64,000 nt of DNA from Uranotaenia lowii (taxonomy: Eukaryota > Arthropoda > Insecta > Diptera > Culicidae). The notes beneath the pieces are model-generated. The model searched no databases and was not told the DNA's origin. It saw nothing but the letters and a program-made list of their open reading frames with translations. The position numbers and the translations under genes were made by a program. Below are positions 24,538 through 34,979 of this stretch, piece after piece. The stretch spans positions 23,977,639 through 24,041,638 of the forward strand of contig NC_073691.1 in the NCBI RefSeq assembly GCF_029784155.1. Direction: 5' to 3'. Position 1 is the stretch's first letter, and the number at the start of each line of letters is the position of its first letter.

Positions 24538-25110
24538 TTTTGTGTCATTTTTGTGTCATTTTTGTGTAATTTTTGTGTAATTTTTGTGTCATTTTTGTGT
24601 CATTTTTGTGTCATTTTTGTGTCATTTTTGTGTCATTTTTGTGTCATTTTTGTGTCATTTTTGTGACATTTTTGTGACATTTTTGTGTCATTTTTGTGTC
24701 ATTTTCGTGTCATTTTTGTGTCATTTTTGTGTCATTTTTGTGTCATTTTTGTGTCATTTTTGTGTCATTTTTGTGTCATTTTTGTGTCATTTTTGTGTCA
24801 TTTTTGTGTCATTTTTGTGTCATTTTTGTGTCATTTTTGTGTCATTTTTGTGTCATTTTTGTGTCATTTTTGTGTCATTTTTGTGTCATTTTTGTGACAT
24901 TTTTGTGTCATTTTTGTGTCATTTTTGTGCCACTTTCGTGTCATTTTTGTGTCATTTTCGTTCCATTTTTGTTCCATTTTTGTTCCATTTTTGAGCCATT
25001 TTTGTGTCATTTTTGTGACAATTTTGTGTCATTTTTGTGCCATTTTCGTGTCATTTTTGTGCCATTTTTGTTCCATTTTTGTGCCATTTTTGTGCCATTT
25101 TTGTGCCATT
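24538..25110 (-). repeat. 11-bp domain 2 of array 2
   Basis: TTTTTGTGTCA units run from 24538, with GTGACA and GTGTAA variants. They turn into TTTTCGTGTCA, TTTTTGTTCCA and finally TTTTTGTGCCA next to the following 9-mer domain. It is the first copy of the higher-order duplication. Confidence 0.9.
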
Positions 25111-25685
25111 TTTGTCATTTTTGTCATTTTTGTCATTTTTGTCATTTTTGTCATTTTTGTCATTTTTGTCATTTTTGTCATCTTTGTCATTTTTGTCATT
25201 TTTGTCATTTTTGTCATTTTTGTCATTTTTGTCATTTTTGTCATTTTTGTCATTTTTGTCATTTTTGTCATTTTTGTCATTTTTGTCATTTTTGTCATTT
25301 TTGTCATTTTTGTCATTTTTGTCATTTTTGTCATTTTTGTCATTTTTGTCATTTTAGTCATTTTTGTCATTTTTGTCATTTTTGTCATTTTTGTCATTTT
25401 AGTCATTTTTGTCATTTTTGTCATTTTTGTCATATTTGTAATTTTTGTCATATTGTCATTTTTGTCATTTTTGTCATTTTTGTCATTTTTGTCATTTTTG
25501 TCATTTTTGTCATTTTTGTCATTTTTGTCATTTTTGTCATTTTTTGTCATTTTTGTCATTTTTGTCATTTTTGTCATTTTTGTCATTTTTGTCATTTTTG
25601 TCATTTTTGTCATTTTTGTCATTTTTGTCATTTTTGTCATTTTTGTCATTTTTGTCATTTTTGTCATTTTTGTCATTTTTGTCAT

Positions 25686-26297
25686 TTTTGTGTCATTTTT
25701 GTGTCATTTTTGTGTCATTTTTGTGTCATTTTTGTGTCATTTTTGTGTCATTTTTGTGTCATTTTTGTGTCATTTTTGTGTCATTTTTGTGTCATTTTTG
25801 TGTCATTTTTGTGTCATTTTTGTGACATTTTTGTGACATTTTTGTGTCATTTTTGTGTCATTTTCGTGTCATTTTTGTGTCATTTTTGTGTCATTTTTGT
25901 GTCATTTTTGTGTCATTTTTGTGTCATTTTTGTGTCATTTTTGTGTCATTTTTGTGTCATTTTTGTGTCATTTTTGTGCCATTTTTGTGTCATTTTTGTG
26001 TCATTTTTGTGTTTTGTGTCATTTTTGTGTCATTTTTGTGTCATTTTTGTGTCATTTTTGTGTCATTTTTGTGTCATTTTTGTGACATTTTTGTGTCATT
26101 TTTGTGTCATTTTTGTGCCACTTTCGTGTCATTTTTGTGTCATTTTCGTTCCATTTTTGTTCCATTTTTGTTCCATTTTTGAGCTATTTTTGTGTCATTT
26201 TTCTGACAATTTTGTGTCATTTTTGTGCCATTTTCGTGTCATTTTTGTGCCATTTTTGTTCCATTTTTGTGCCATTTTTGTGCCATTTTTGTGCCAT
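25686..26297 (-). repeat. 11-bp domain 3 of array 2
   Basis: The order of variants is the same as in domain 2: paired GTGACA units, a GTGTCATTTTCGTGTCA step, GTGCCACTTTCG, a run of GTTCCA, and terminal GTGCCA. One shortened unit (GTGTTTTGTGTCA) sits near 26010. Confidence 0.9.
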
Positions 26298-27350
26298 TTT
26301 TGTCATTTTTGTCATTTTTGTCATTTTTGTCATTTTTGTCATTTTTGTCATTTTTGTCATTTTTGTCATTTTTGTCATTTTTGTCATTTTTGTCATTTTT
26401 GTCATTTTTGTCATTTTTGTCATTTTTGTCATTTTTGTCATTTTTGTCATTTTTGTCATTTTTGTCATTTTTGTCATTTTTGTCATTTTTGTCATTTTTG
26501 TCATTTTTGTCATTTTTGTCATTTTTGTCATTTTTGTCATTTTAGTCATTTTTGTCATTTTTGTCATTTTTGTCATTTTTGTCATTTTAGTCATTTTTGT
26601 CATTTTTGTCATTTTTGTCATATTTGTAATTTTTGTCATATTGTCATTTTTGTCATTTTTGTCATTTTTGTCATTTTTGTCATTTTTGTCATTTTTGTCA
26701 TTTTTTGTCATTTTTGTCATTTTTGTCATTTTTGTCATTTTTGTCATTTTTGTCATTTTGGTCATTTTTGTCATTTTTGTCATTTTTGTCATTTTTGTCA
26801 TTTTTGTCATTTTTGTCATTTTTGTCATTTTTGTCATTTTTGTCATTTTTGTCATTTTTGTCATTTTCGTCATTTTTGTCATTTTTGTCATTTTTGTCAT
26901 TTTTGTCATTTTTGTCATTTTTGTCATTTTTGTCATTTTTGTCATTTTTGTCATTTTTGTCATTTTTGTCATTTTTGTCATTTTTGTCATTTTTGTCATT
27001 TTTGTCATTTTTGTCATTTTTGTCATTTTCGTCATTTTTGTCATTTTTGTCATTTTTGTCATTTTTGTCATTTTTGTCATTTTTGTCATTTTTGTCATTT
27101 TTGTCATTTTTGTCATTTTTGTCATTTTTGTCATTTTTGTCATTTTTGTCATTTTTGTCATTTTTGTCATTTTTGTCATTTTTGTCATTTTTGTCATTTT
27201 TGTCATTTTTGTCATTTTTGTCATTTTTGTCATTTTTGTCATTTTTGTCATTTTTGTCATTTTTGTCATTTTTGTCATTTTTGTCATTTTTGTCATTTTT
27301 GTCATTTTTGTCATTTTTGTCATTTTTGTCATTTTTATCATTTTTGTCAT

Positions 27351-27857
27351 TTTTGTGTCATTTTTGTGTCATTTTTGTGTCATTTTTGTGTCAATTTTGT
27401 GTCAATTTTGTGTCATTTTTGTGTCATTTTTGTGTCATTTTTGTGTCATTTTTGTGTCATTTTTGTGTCATTTTTGTGTCATTTTTGTGTCATTTTTGTG
27501 TCATTTTTGTGTCATTTTTGTGTCATTTTTGTGCCATTTTCTTGCCATTTTTGTGCCATTTTTGTGCCAGTTTTGTGCCATTTTTGTGCCATTTTCGTGC
27601 CATTTTTGCGCCATTTTTGTGCCATTTTTGTGCCATTTTTGTGCCATTTTTGTGCCATTTTTGTGCCATTTTTGTGCCATTTTTGTGCCATTTTTGTGCC
27701 ATTTTTGTGCCATTTTTGTGCCATTTTTGTGCCATTATTGTGCCATTTTTGTGCCATTTTTGTGCCATTTTTGTGCCATTTTTGTGCCATTTTTGTGCCA
27801 TTTTTATGCCATTTTTGTGCCATTTTTATGCCATTTTTGTGCCATTTTTGTGCCATT
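27351..27857 (-). repeat. 11-bp domain 4 of array 2
   Basis: GTGTCA units (with two GTGTCAATTTT variants) occupy 27351-27530. A homogeneous run of TTTTTGTGCCA follows to 27857, the longest GTGCCA stretch in the window. Confidence 0.9.
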
Positions 27858-28431
27858 TTTGTCATTTTTGTCACTTTTGTCATTTTTGTCATTTTTGTCA
27901 TTTTTGTCATTTTTGTCATTTTTGTCATTTTTGTCATTTTTGTCATTTTTGTCATTTTTGTCATTTTTGTCATTTTTGTCATTTTTGTCATTTTTGTCAT
28001 TTATGCCATTTTTGTCATTTTTGTCATTTTTGTCATTTTTGTCATTTTTGTCATTTTTGTCATTTTTGTCAGTTTTGTCATTTTTGTCATTTTTGTCATT
28101 TTTGTCATTTTTGTCATTTTTGTCATTTTTGTCATTTTTGTCATTTTTGTCATTTTTGTCATTTTTGTCATTTTTGTCATTTTTGTCATTTTTGTCATTT
28201 TTGTCATTTTTGTCGTTTTTGTCATTTTTGTCATTTTTGTCGTTTTTGTCATTTTTGTCATTTTTGTCATTTTTGTCATTTTTGTCATTTTTGTCATTTT
28301 TGTCATTTTTGTCATTTTTGTCATTTTTGTCATTTTTGTCATTTTTGTCATTTTTGTCATTTTTGTCATTTTTGTCATTTTTGTCATTTTTGTCATTTTT
28401 GTCATTTTTGTCATTTTTGTCATTTTTGTCA

Positions 28432-28519
28432 TTTTTGTGTCATTTTTGTGTCATTATCGTGTCATTTTCGTGTCATTATCGTGTCATTTTCGTGTCATTT
28501 TTGTGCCATTTTTGTGCCA
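28432..28519 (-). repeat. 11-bp domain 5 of array 2
   Basis: A short domain of about eight units: two GTGTCA, then alternating ATTATCGTGTC and ATTTTCGTGTC, and ending in two GTGCCA units. Confidence 0.9.
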
Positions 28520-30092
28520 TTTTTGTCATTTTTGTCATTTTTGTCAATTTTGTCATTTTTGTCATTTTTGTCATTTTTGTCATTTTTGTCATTTTTGTCA
28601 TTTTTGTCATTTTTGTCATTTTTGTCATTTTTGTCATTTTTGTCATTTTTGTCATTTTTGTCATTTTTGTCATTTTTGTCATTTTTGTCATTTTTGTCAT
28701 TTTTGTCATTTTTGTCATTTTTGTCATTTTTGTCATTTTTGTCATTTTTGTCAGTTTTGTCATTTTTGTCATTTTTGTCATTTTTGTCATTTTTGTCATT
28801 TTTGTCATTTTTGTCATTTTTGTCATTTTTGTCATTTTTGTCATTTTTGTCATTTTTGTCATTTTTGTCATTTTTGTCATTTTTGTCATTTTTGTCATTT
28901 TTGTCATTTTTGTCATTTTTGTCATTTTTGTCATTTTTGTCATTTTTGTCATTTTTGTCATTTTTGTCATTTTTGTCATTTTTGTCATTTTTGTCATTTT
29001 TGTCATTTTTGTCATTTTTGTCATTTTTGTCATTTTTGTCATTTTTGTCATTTTTGTCATTTTTGTCATTTTTGTCATTTTTGTCATTTTTGTCATTTTT
29101 GTCATTTTTGTCATTTTTGTCATTTTTGTCATTTTTGTCATTTTTGTCATTTTTGTCATTTTTGTCATTTTTGTCATTTTTGTCATTTTTGTCATTTTTG
29201 TCAATTTTGTCATTTTTGTCATTTTTGTCATTTTTGTCATTTTTGTCATTTTTGTCATTTTTGTCATTTTTGTCATTTTTGTCATTTTTGTCATTTTTGT
29301 CATTTTTGTCATTTTTGTCATTTTTGTCATTTTTGTCATTTTTGTCATTTTTGTCATTTTTGTCATTTTTGTCATTTTTGTCAGTTTTGTCATTTTTGTC
29401 ATTTTTGTCAATTTTGTCATTTTTGTCATTTTTGTCATTTTTGTCATTTTTGTCATTTTTGTCATTTTTGTCATTTTTGTCATTTTTGTCATTTTTGTCA
29501 TTTTTGTCATTTTTGTCATTTTTGTCATTTTTGTCATTTTTGTCATTTTTGTCATTTTTGTCATTTTTGTCATTTTTGTCATTTTTGTCATTTTTGTCAT
29601 TTTTGTCATTTTTGTCATTTTTGTCATTTTTGTCATTTTTGTCATTTTTGTCATTTTTGTCATTTTTGTCATTTTTGTCATTTTTGTCATTTTTGTCATT
29701 TTTGTCATTTTTGTCATTTTTGTCATTTTTGTCATTTTTGTCATTTTTGTCATTTTTGTCATTTTTGTCATTTTTGTCATTTTTGTCATTTTTGTCATTT
29801 TTGTCATTTTTGTCATTTTTGTCATTTTTGTCATTTTTGTCATTTTTGTCATTTTTGTCATTTTTGTCATTTTTGTCATTTTTGTCATTTTTGTCATTTT
29901 TGTCATTTTTGTCATTTTTGTCATTTTTGTCATTTTTGTCATTTTTGTCATTTTTGTCATTTTTGTCATTTTTGTCATTTTTGTCATTTTTGTCATTTTT
30001 GTCATTTTTGTCATTTTTGTCATTTTTGTCATTTTTGTCATTTTTGTCATTTTTGTCATTTTTGTCATTTTTGTCATTTTTGTCATTTTGTC

Positions 30093-31164
30093 AATATTTT
30101 CATTTTTTTTTTCAATTAATGAAAATTATAAAATATTTGTGTATTTGAGAATTTCAACCATGTTGACAACCACCCCAACCACCCTAGATATGAAACTTTC
30201 CAATCCAAATCAACCGAATGCCAGTAGGTAGAGATGTCGTTTAAAACGTACAACTGTTTTACAAACGATAAATATTGGTCCGAGATAGATACCCAGAGCA
30301 ATGAACCAGCAATGACCGGATAGGATCGGTTTGTGCGTTGCCGGAATTAATGACCCGGCTTAAAAGTCTGCCGAGAATGGTCCATTGGATGGCTAGATGT
30401 AGATAGAAATTCGTATTTATAAATAGTAGGTGCAGTTCCGATACGCTTCTGTTTCGATCCTAATAGGCGCAGGATTTCAACTTGGGGGTGTTGCATCAAT
30501 TAGCCTTCAACACATTCCCCCTGTGAAGGAGGGTGATGCAAGTTGGTCAATGAGGTGTGTCTGTTCAAGTTGAAAATTTCGTAGATTATTTTTATCCATG
30601 TTTTCTCGAAGTTCCTTTAAAAAAGAATTATTTTCATTTTTTAAGAACTTTAATGGTTAATTTTTGAAATTTTTAAAATAAAGTAAAAATCAGTGACTCG
30701 ACCTAGCAGCCGACCGAAATTGTCATGGCCTGCTTCGGCAATGATGGCGATTATTAGCTACAATTTAATCTCTATTGACCAATTGGGTTTCAGATAGGCA
30801 AATGAGCATTTGGGATAGTGATTGTGTGACTGTGTGTGTGTGTGTGTGTGCAGAAAATCGGCACCGATAGGCGTTCAGTGCAGTTTGTTTGCTTTTGTTT
30901 ATTTATGCCGCTTCAAATGATGGCGTCCGAATCGTGGATTGTAATAAACGGTTTAAATCGTTTGTGGACTCCTTTCGCTTAACGTTGCGAATTTCGGGTT
31001 TTCTCCCCTGATGACGACGGGTGCAATGGACAAATATTTGAACTACTGAGGCGATGATTCATTGCTAATTGAATTTCGGGAGCGTGGTCAAACACCTTTA
31101 CAGATGTTTGTTCAGGAGCAATTAGATTTTGGGGGATTAGAACTTGAAACTATGAAACGTAGGT
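30093..31164. other. Non-satellite spacer with a (TG)10 microsatellite
   Basis: No gene is recognised. A pure (TG)10 run occupies 30831-30850. This spacer separates array 2 from the outlying degenerate patch at 31165. Confidence 0.6.
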
Positions 31165-31640
31165 ACCTTTTTTGTGTCATTTTAGGGCGTTTTTGTGACA
31201 TTATTTTGATAATATTTTAAAAATACATTTTTGTGCCATTTTTATGTAATTTTTGTGTAATTTTGTGTCAATTTTGTGTCATTCCTGTGTCGTTTTTGTG
31301 TCTTTTTTTTTAATTTGGGATCAATTTTGTTTTATTTTTGTGTAATTTTCTAGTAATTTTTGTGTTAAGTTTGTGTCGTATTTTTGCCTTTAATCCATTT
31401 TTGTGCCATGTCATATTGTGTAATTTTTGTGTTATTTTGTGTCATTTTTGTGTCATTTTTGTGACAGTTATGTGTAATTTATTGCTGTGTTATTTTTGTA
31501 TTATTTTATTGAGTGTCACTTCTGTGTCATTTTTGTTTCTTTTTGTGTTAAAGTAACACAATCTTTACACAAAAGTATGTGTTATTTTTGTGACATTTTT
31601 TGTCATTTTTTTGTAATTTTTGTGTAATTTTCGTTTTCTG
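31165..31640 (-). repeat. Degenerate 11-bp satellite outlier
   Basis: TTTTTGTGTCATTTTAGGGC, TTTTTGTGCCATTTTTATG, TTTTGTGTCAATTTTGTGTC and similar pieces recur at irregular spacing. They have the orientation of array 2 and the GTGTCA/GTGCCA form of its 11-mer, mixed with TGTGTAATTTT units like those at 1-1560. It reads as an old remnant of the same family. Confidence 0.8.
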
Positions 31641-32679
31641 TCATTTTTGGCTAACTAGAAATTTAATTTTTCGAATGATAAAATCCAAACAAAAACATAA
31701 AAACAAAATAATCCATTTTCCAGCAACCAGAAACCTGAGATAACAAAGATGTAAACTCGTTTTTTTCCAATTTCCCAACCAGCCGTAGATAGAAGAGCAA
31801 AAATGTGTCGGCTTCAAAAAACCTCCCTTCAACAGGAAATTAACGATATCGTGGTTCGGTAAACAGAGAGGATATTAGTCAGTTTTTTACAGCAAGTCGG
31901 ACTAGCAGGAAAAAAAGCCGAACCAGAATTTTCACCGTTCCGAGATACTCGTGCAATGATAAAGTGTCAATGTAGGCGGGAGGTGAAAAAACAACATTCG
32001 CAAAATAACGACACTAGGAAGTTGTGTTCGGTGTCAGAAGCCGACACAAAAAAAAATCTGCACGCAAATTACCCAAACCACAAATTATTTCTAACCATGC
32101 CGGGAGAGACGGGAAAAAAATTTGCTGTGCTTCGCGGAAAATAACTTTTTTTTAATGTTTTCCAGATAAGGACGAATGACTCCCCCGGTTTTCCTCAAAC
32201 CCAATCGAAGCAGAAGCAGCGCGTCTCATCCTGGGTGTTTATTTTTTTTCATGTTTTCTATCTTAACCGTGTAGATGCTAATGGATTCCCCGGTTTCTTT
32301 CATAAATAAATTCAACAACCAACCACCAACAATCGAAGTAGGCTTCGGCGGCATCTGTCAAGTGTCAACCAAGCAGGCGATGTTTTCGATGATGGTGTCG
32401 ATCTAGGAATAGAAGGAAGGTGGCGGTGGTGGCGTCATTGCCGTTGGGTGTTTATGGTGGGGGTTGAATGTTTTTTCTTCAATTCGAGCTGAGAGATACT
32501 TATTTATTGATTTCACCCCTCGGGGCTCATTTCCGGGATGGGAAGACTAGGAGCCGTCGAGTAATTTCCCGTGGCAGGGTTTCCAAATTTGAATTTTTGG
32601 AATAGAAGGATTCTTCATTAGATCAAGCACTTCATTATTAAGATACATGGATAGGTTTTCAAAACAATTTTCTTGATGT
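31641..32679. other. No gene or repeat recognised
   Basis: The longest open frames are about 60 codons and have no family features. Confidence 0.5.
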
Positions 32680-34979
32680 CTTGATGTTCTTGTTGATGAA
32701 GACTTGATGTCTCGAAGGCCTGATCACTGGACGATTTGACGGTCTGTAGATGTTTGATGACCTGACGACTCGATAGCTTGAAAACTTAACGGCCTCACTT
32801 TGTGATGGTCTAACGTTTTGCCGACCATAAGACATGACGATCTGGGATTTGAAAACTTGAGGAACTGAGGACTCGACAGCCCAATATCTGCATTGCCTGA
32901 AGACTTGATACCTCTTCGACATGGCTATCTATAAGTAACGAATTAATGGTTTAATGACTAGTAGACGACTTAACGACTTCACTTAAAAGCTTGAAGGCCT
33001 TATCATTGAACGACCTGATGAACTGGCGCTCTGACATTTCCAAGGCCATGTGGTATCATGACCTGACAATTTGATAGCCTGACAACCTAAATCTAACAAT
33101 TTTTTTTTGTTTTTTACAGTTAAGAACAAGAAATTCGTAGCGAATTTGAGCTCTCAAATACTTACTATTCTGATAAAATTTACCTCGGTGTAGTGGAACT
33201 ACAAAGACTGTGATCACCATATGATTTGAAAAATGTCAGGCTCTATTTTTAGTCCAGACGGTAGGCAAACATTCATATATGCTTGGTATGTAAAGTTTGG
33301 CAAGTTTCCTTACGATTCTTCACCTGTTATCCCCCAAGCAACAATAGATGATCTAATGATCTTGACCTTAAGACTTGACGATCTGGGACCTGACAACTTG
33401 AGAGACTAAGGACTTGACAGCCAGACTGATAACCCTCCGACATGGCGATCTTAGATACGACTTAATGCTTCTATACGACTTCGACTTCATCTGAAAAGAC
33501 TATACGGACTTAGATCGAACTCTTCTTAAGCTCATCCTAATCGACCTGCTCAAACTGGCGCTCTGACATTTCCAAGGCCATGTGGTATCATGACCTGACA
33601 ATTTGATAGCCTGACAACCTAAATCTAACAATTTTCTTTTGTTTTTTACAGTTTAGATCAAGAAATTCGTAACCCAAATCGAGCTCTCAAATACATCCCA
33701 TTCGTATAAAACTTACCTCGATGTAGAGGAACTACAAAGACTGTGATCACGATATGATCCGGAAATTTTCAGGCTCTATTTTTAGTCCAAACAGTATGCA
33801 AAGATTCTTGTATATTGCGTATATTGAGTTTGGCGGGTATTCCTTACGATTCTTCAACTGTTATCCCCCAAGCAACAAAAGATATCGATTTGAAGACCTG
33901 ACGTAGTGGTGTTCTGATAAGTTGATAGACCGACAACTTTAAGAATTGATGACTTGAGGTCTCGAAGGCCTGATCACTGGACGACTTGACGGTCTGTAGA
34001 TGTTTGATGACCTGACGACTCGATAGCTGGAAGACTTAACGGCCTAACATTGTGATGGGCTAACGATGGTGACGACCTCAAGACTTGACAACCTGCGATC
34101 TGACAAATTGAGAGACTGAGGACTTAACAGCTCGAGAACTGCATTGCCTGAAAACTTGTCGGTCCATAAATAAGGACTTAATGGTCCAATGACTAAACGA
34201 TTCGACGGCCTACGAATTGATGGCAGGACGACTTGACGGTCAACGACTTAAAAGCTTGACGGCCTGATGATTAAACGGCCTATCGAACTGGCGCCCTGGA
34301 GTCTCTAAGGCCTAGTGACTTCATGACCTGACCGCTTGATAGCCTGACTACCTTAGGAGTTAAGGGCCTACTTGATGGTTTAAAGACAGCTTAATAAGTT
34401 GACGATTTTAAGACTTCACGGGATGATGATTTGACGGTCTTACGATTTGTTAGTCTAATCACTTGATGATCTGGCTTGACGAATTAAAAGCCATACAATG
34501 ATTGAAGGCCAATCGTAACGATGACTAAACGGGCTGACATCTTGATGGCATGGCGACTTGATAGCCTGATAACTTGGTAATTTGACATCTTGAAAGCTTG
34601 ATAACGTGAAGAGTCATAAGCTGACGACTTGAATGCCTGACTCTTTTATAGTTTATTGACCTGACGGCCCGACTGCTTAAGTAACGGCCAGGTGAATTTA
34701 ACATGAATGTCTGGTGACTTGATTGGACTTAAGTCTCTAAAAATATCGCGGTTCGATGGCGTCACAGTCTACCGACCCGAAGGCCTGACAACGTGACGAG
34801 TTGACGAGTTGACGACCTGACAAATTGACAACCTGCTAACTTGACAGACTGATGACTTGAATATCTGATGGCTTGACGACTTGATGGTTTGGGCACTCGG
34901 TGGTCTGATGCCTAAATGGTCTGATGATGTGACGGCATAACGTCTTGAAAACGCCTGAAAATCTGACGAGTTTCTAACT
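32680..34979 (+). repeat. Minisatellite M2, degenerate GACTTGACGGCCTGA type
   Basis: The sequence is a chain of alternating GACTTGA(C/T)GG and CCTGA(C/T)GA words with a period near 16 bp and many substitutions and length changes. Larger duplications are visible: GGTCTCGAAGGCCTGATCAC with about 90 bp of following sequence occurs at 32706 and 33957. The array is cut by a LINE at 34980. Open frames through it (32659-32922 and 34769-35011, - strand) are repeat-driven. Confidence 0.85.
33029..33890 (+). repeat. Tandem duplication of about 340 bp within M2, offset 532-534 bp
   Basis: CTCTGACATTTCCAAGGCCA through GTTATCCCCCAAGCAACAA occurs at 33029-33345 and 33561-33880. It includes non-repeat sequence (a TTTTTTACAGTT stretch, CGAGCTCTCAAATAC, GGAACTACAAAGACTGTGAT, CAGGCTCTATTTTTAGTCCA). 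The copies differ by scattered substitutions, so the duplication is not recent. Confidence 0.88.

Larger units (their letters stand above)
24538..26700 (-). repeat. Higher-order duplication, about 1.16-1.19 kb per copy
   Basis: Each copy is an 11-mer domain followed by a 9-mer domain with the same tagged variants. The GTGCCACTTTCG step (near 24928 and 26116), the two TTTTAGTCA units, and CATATTTGTAATTTTTGTCA with TATTGTCA (25445 and 26633) all recur at an offset of 1188 bp. The earlier GTGACA pair and TTTTCGTGTCA recur at an offset of 1159 bp. The difference reflects gain or loss of simple units after the duplication. Confidence 0.88.
21976..30092 (-). repeat. Satellite array 2, 9-bp TTTTTGTCA with 11-bp domains
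   Basis: This is an 8.1-kb tandem array of TTTTTGTCA read on the + strand, the exact complement of the array 1 unit, so the two arrays are inverted relative to each other. Homogeneous 9-mer domains alternate with five 11-mer domains. The array stops sharply at both ends (AACAACTTTTTGTCA on the left, TTGTCATTTTGTCAATATTTTC on the right). Long open frames, for example 24696-30119 (1807 codons), are repeat artefacts: the 9-mer has no stop in any frame of this strand, and the 11-mer reads as an 11-residue cycle (VSFLCHFCVIF) without stops. Confidence 0.97.

Noticed and set aside
1571..30092. CRISPR array
   Set aside because: The repeats are contiguous with no spacers, the unit is 9 or 11 bp, and the setting is eukaryotic.
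24696..30119. Open frame of 1807 codons rich in Cys-His-Phe, resembling a huge repetitive metal-binding protein
   Set aside because: It is the direct translation of the TTTTTGTCA/TTTTTGTGTCA satellite. Equally long frames exist in the other two registers of the same strand and in array 1; there is no non-repeat domain and no gene-like start.
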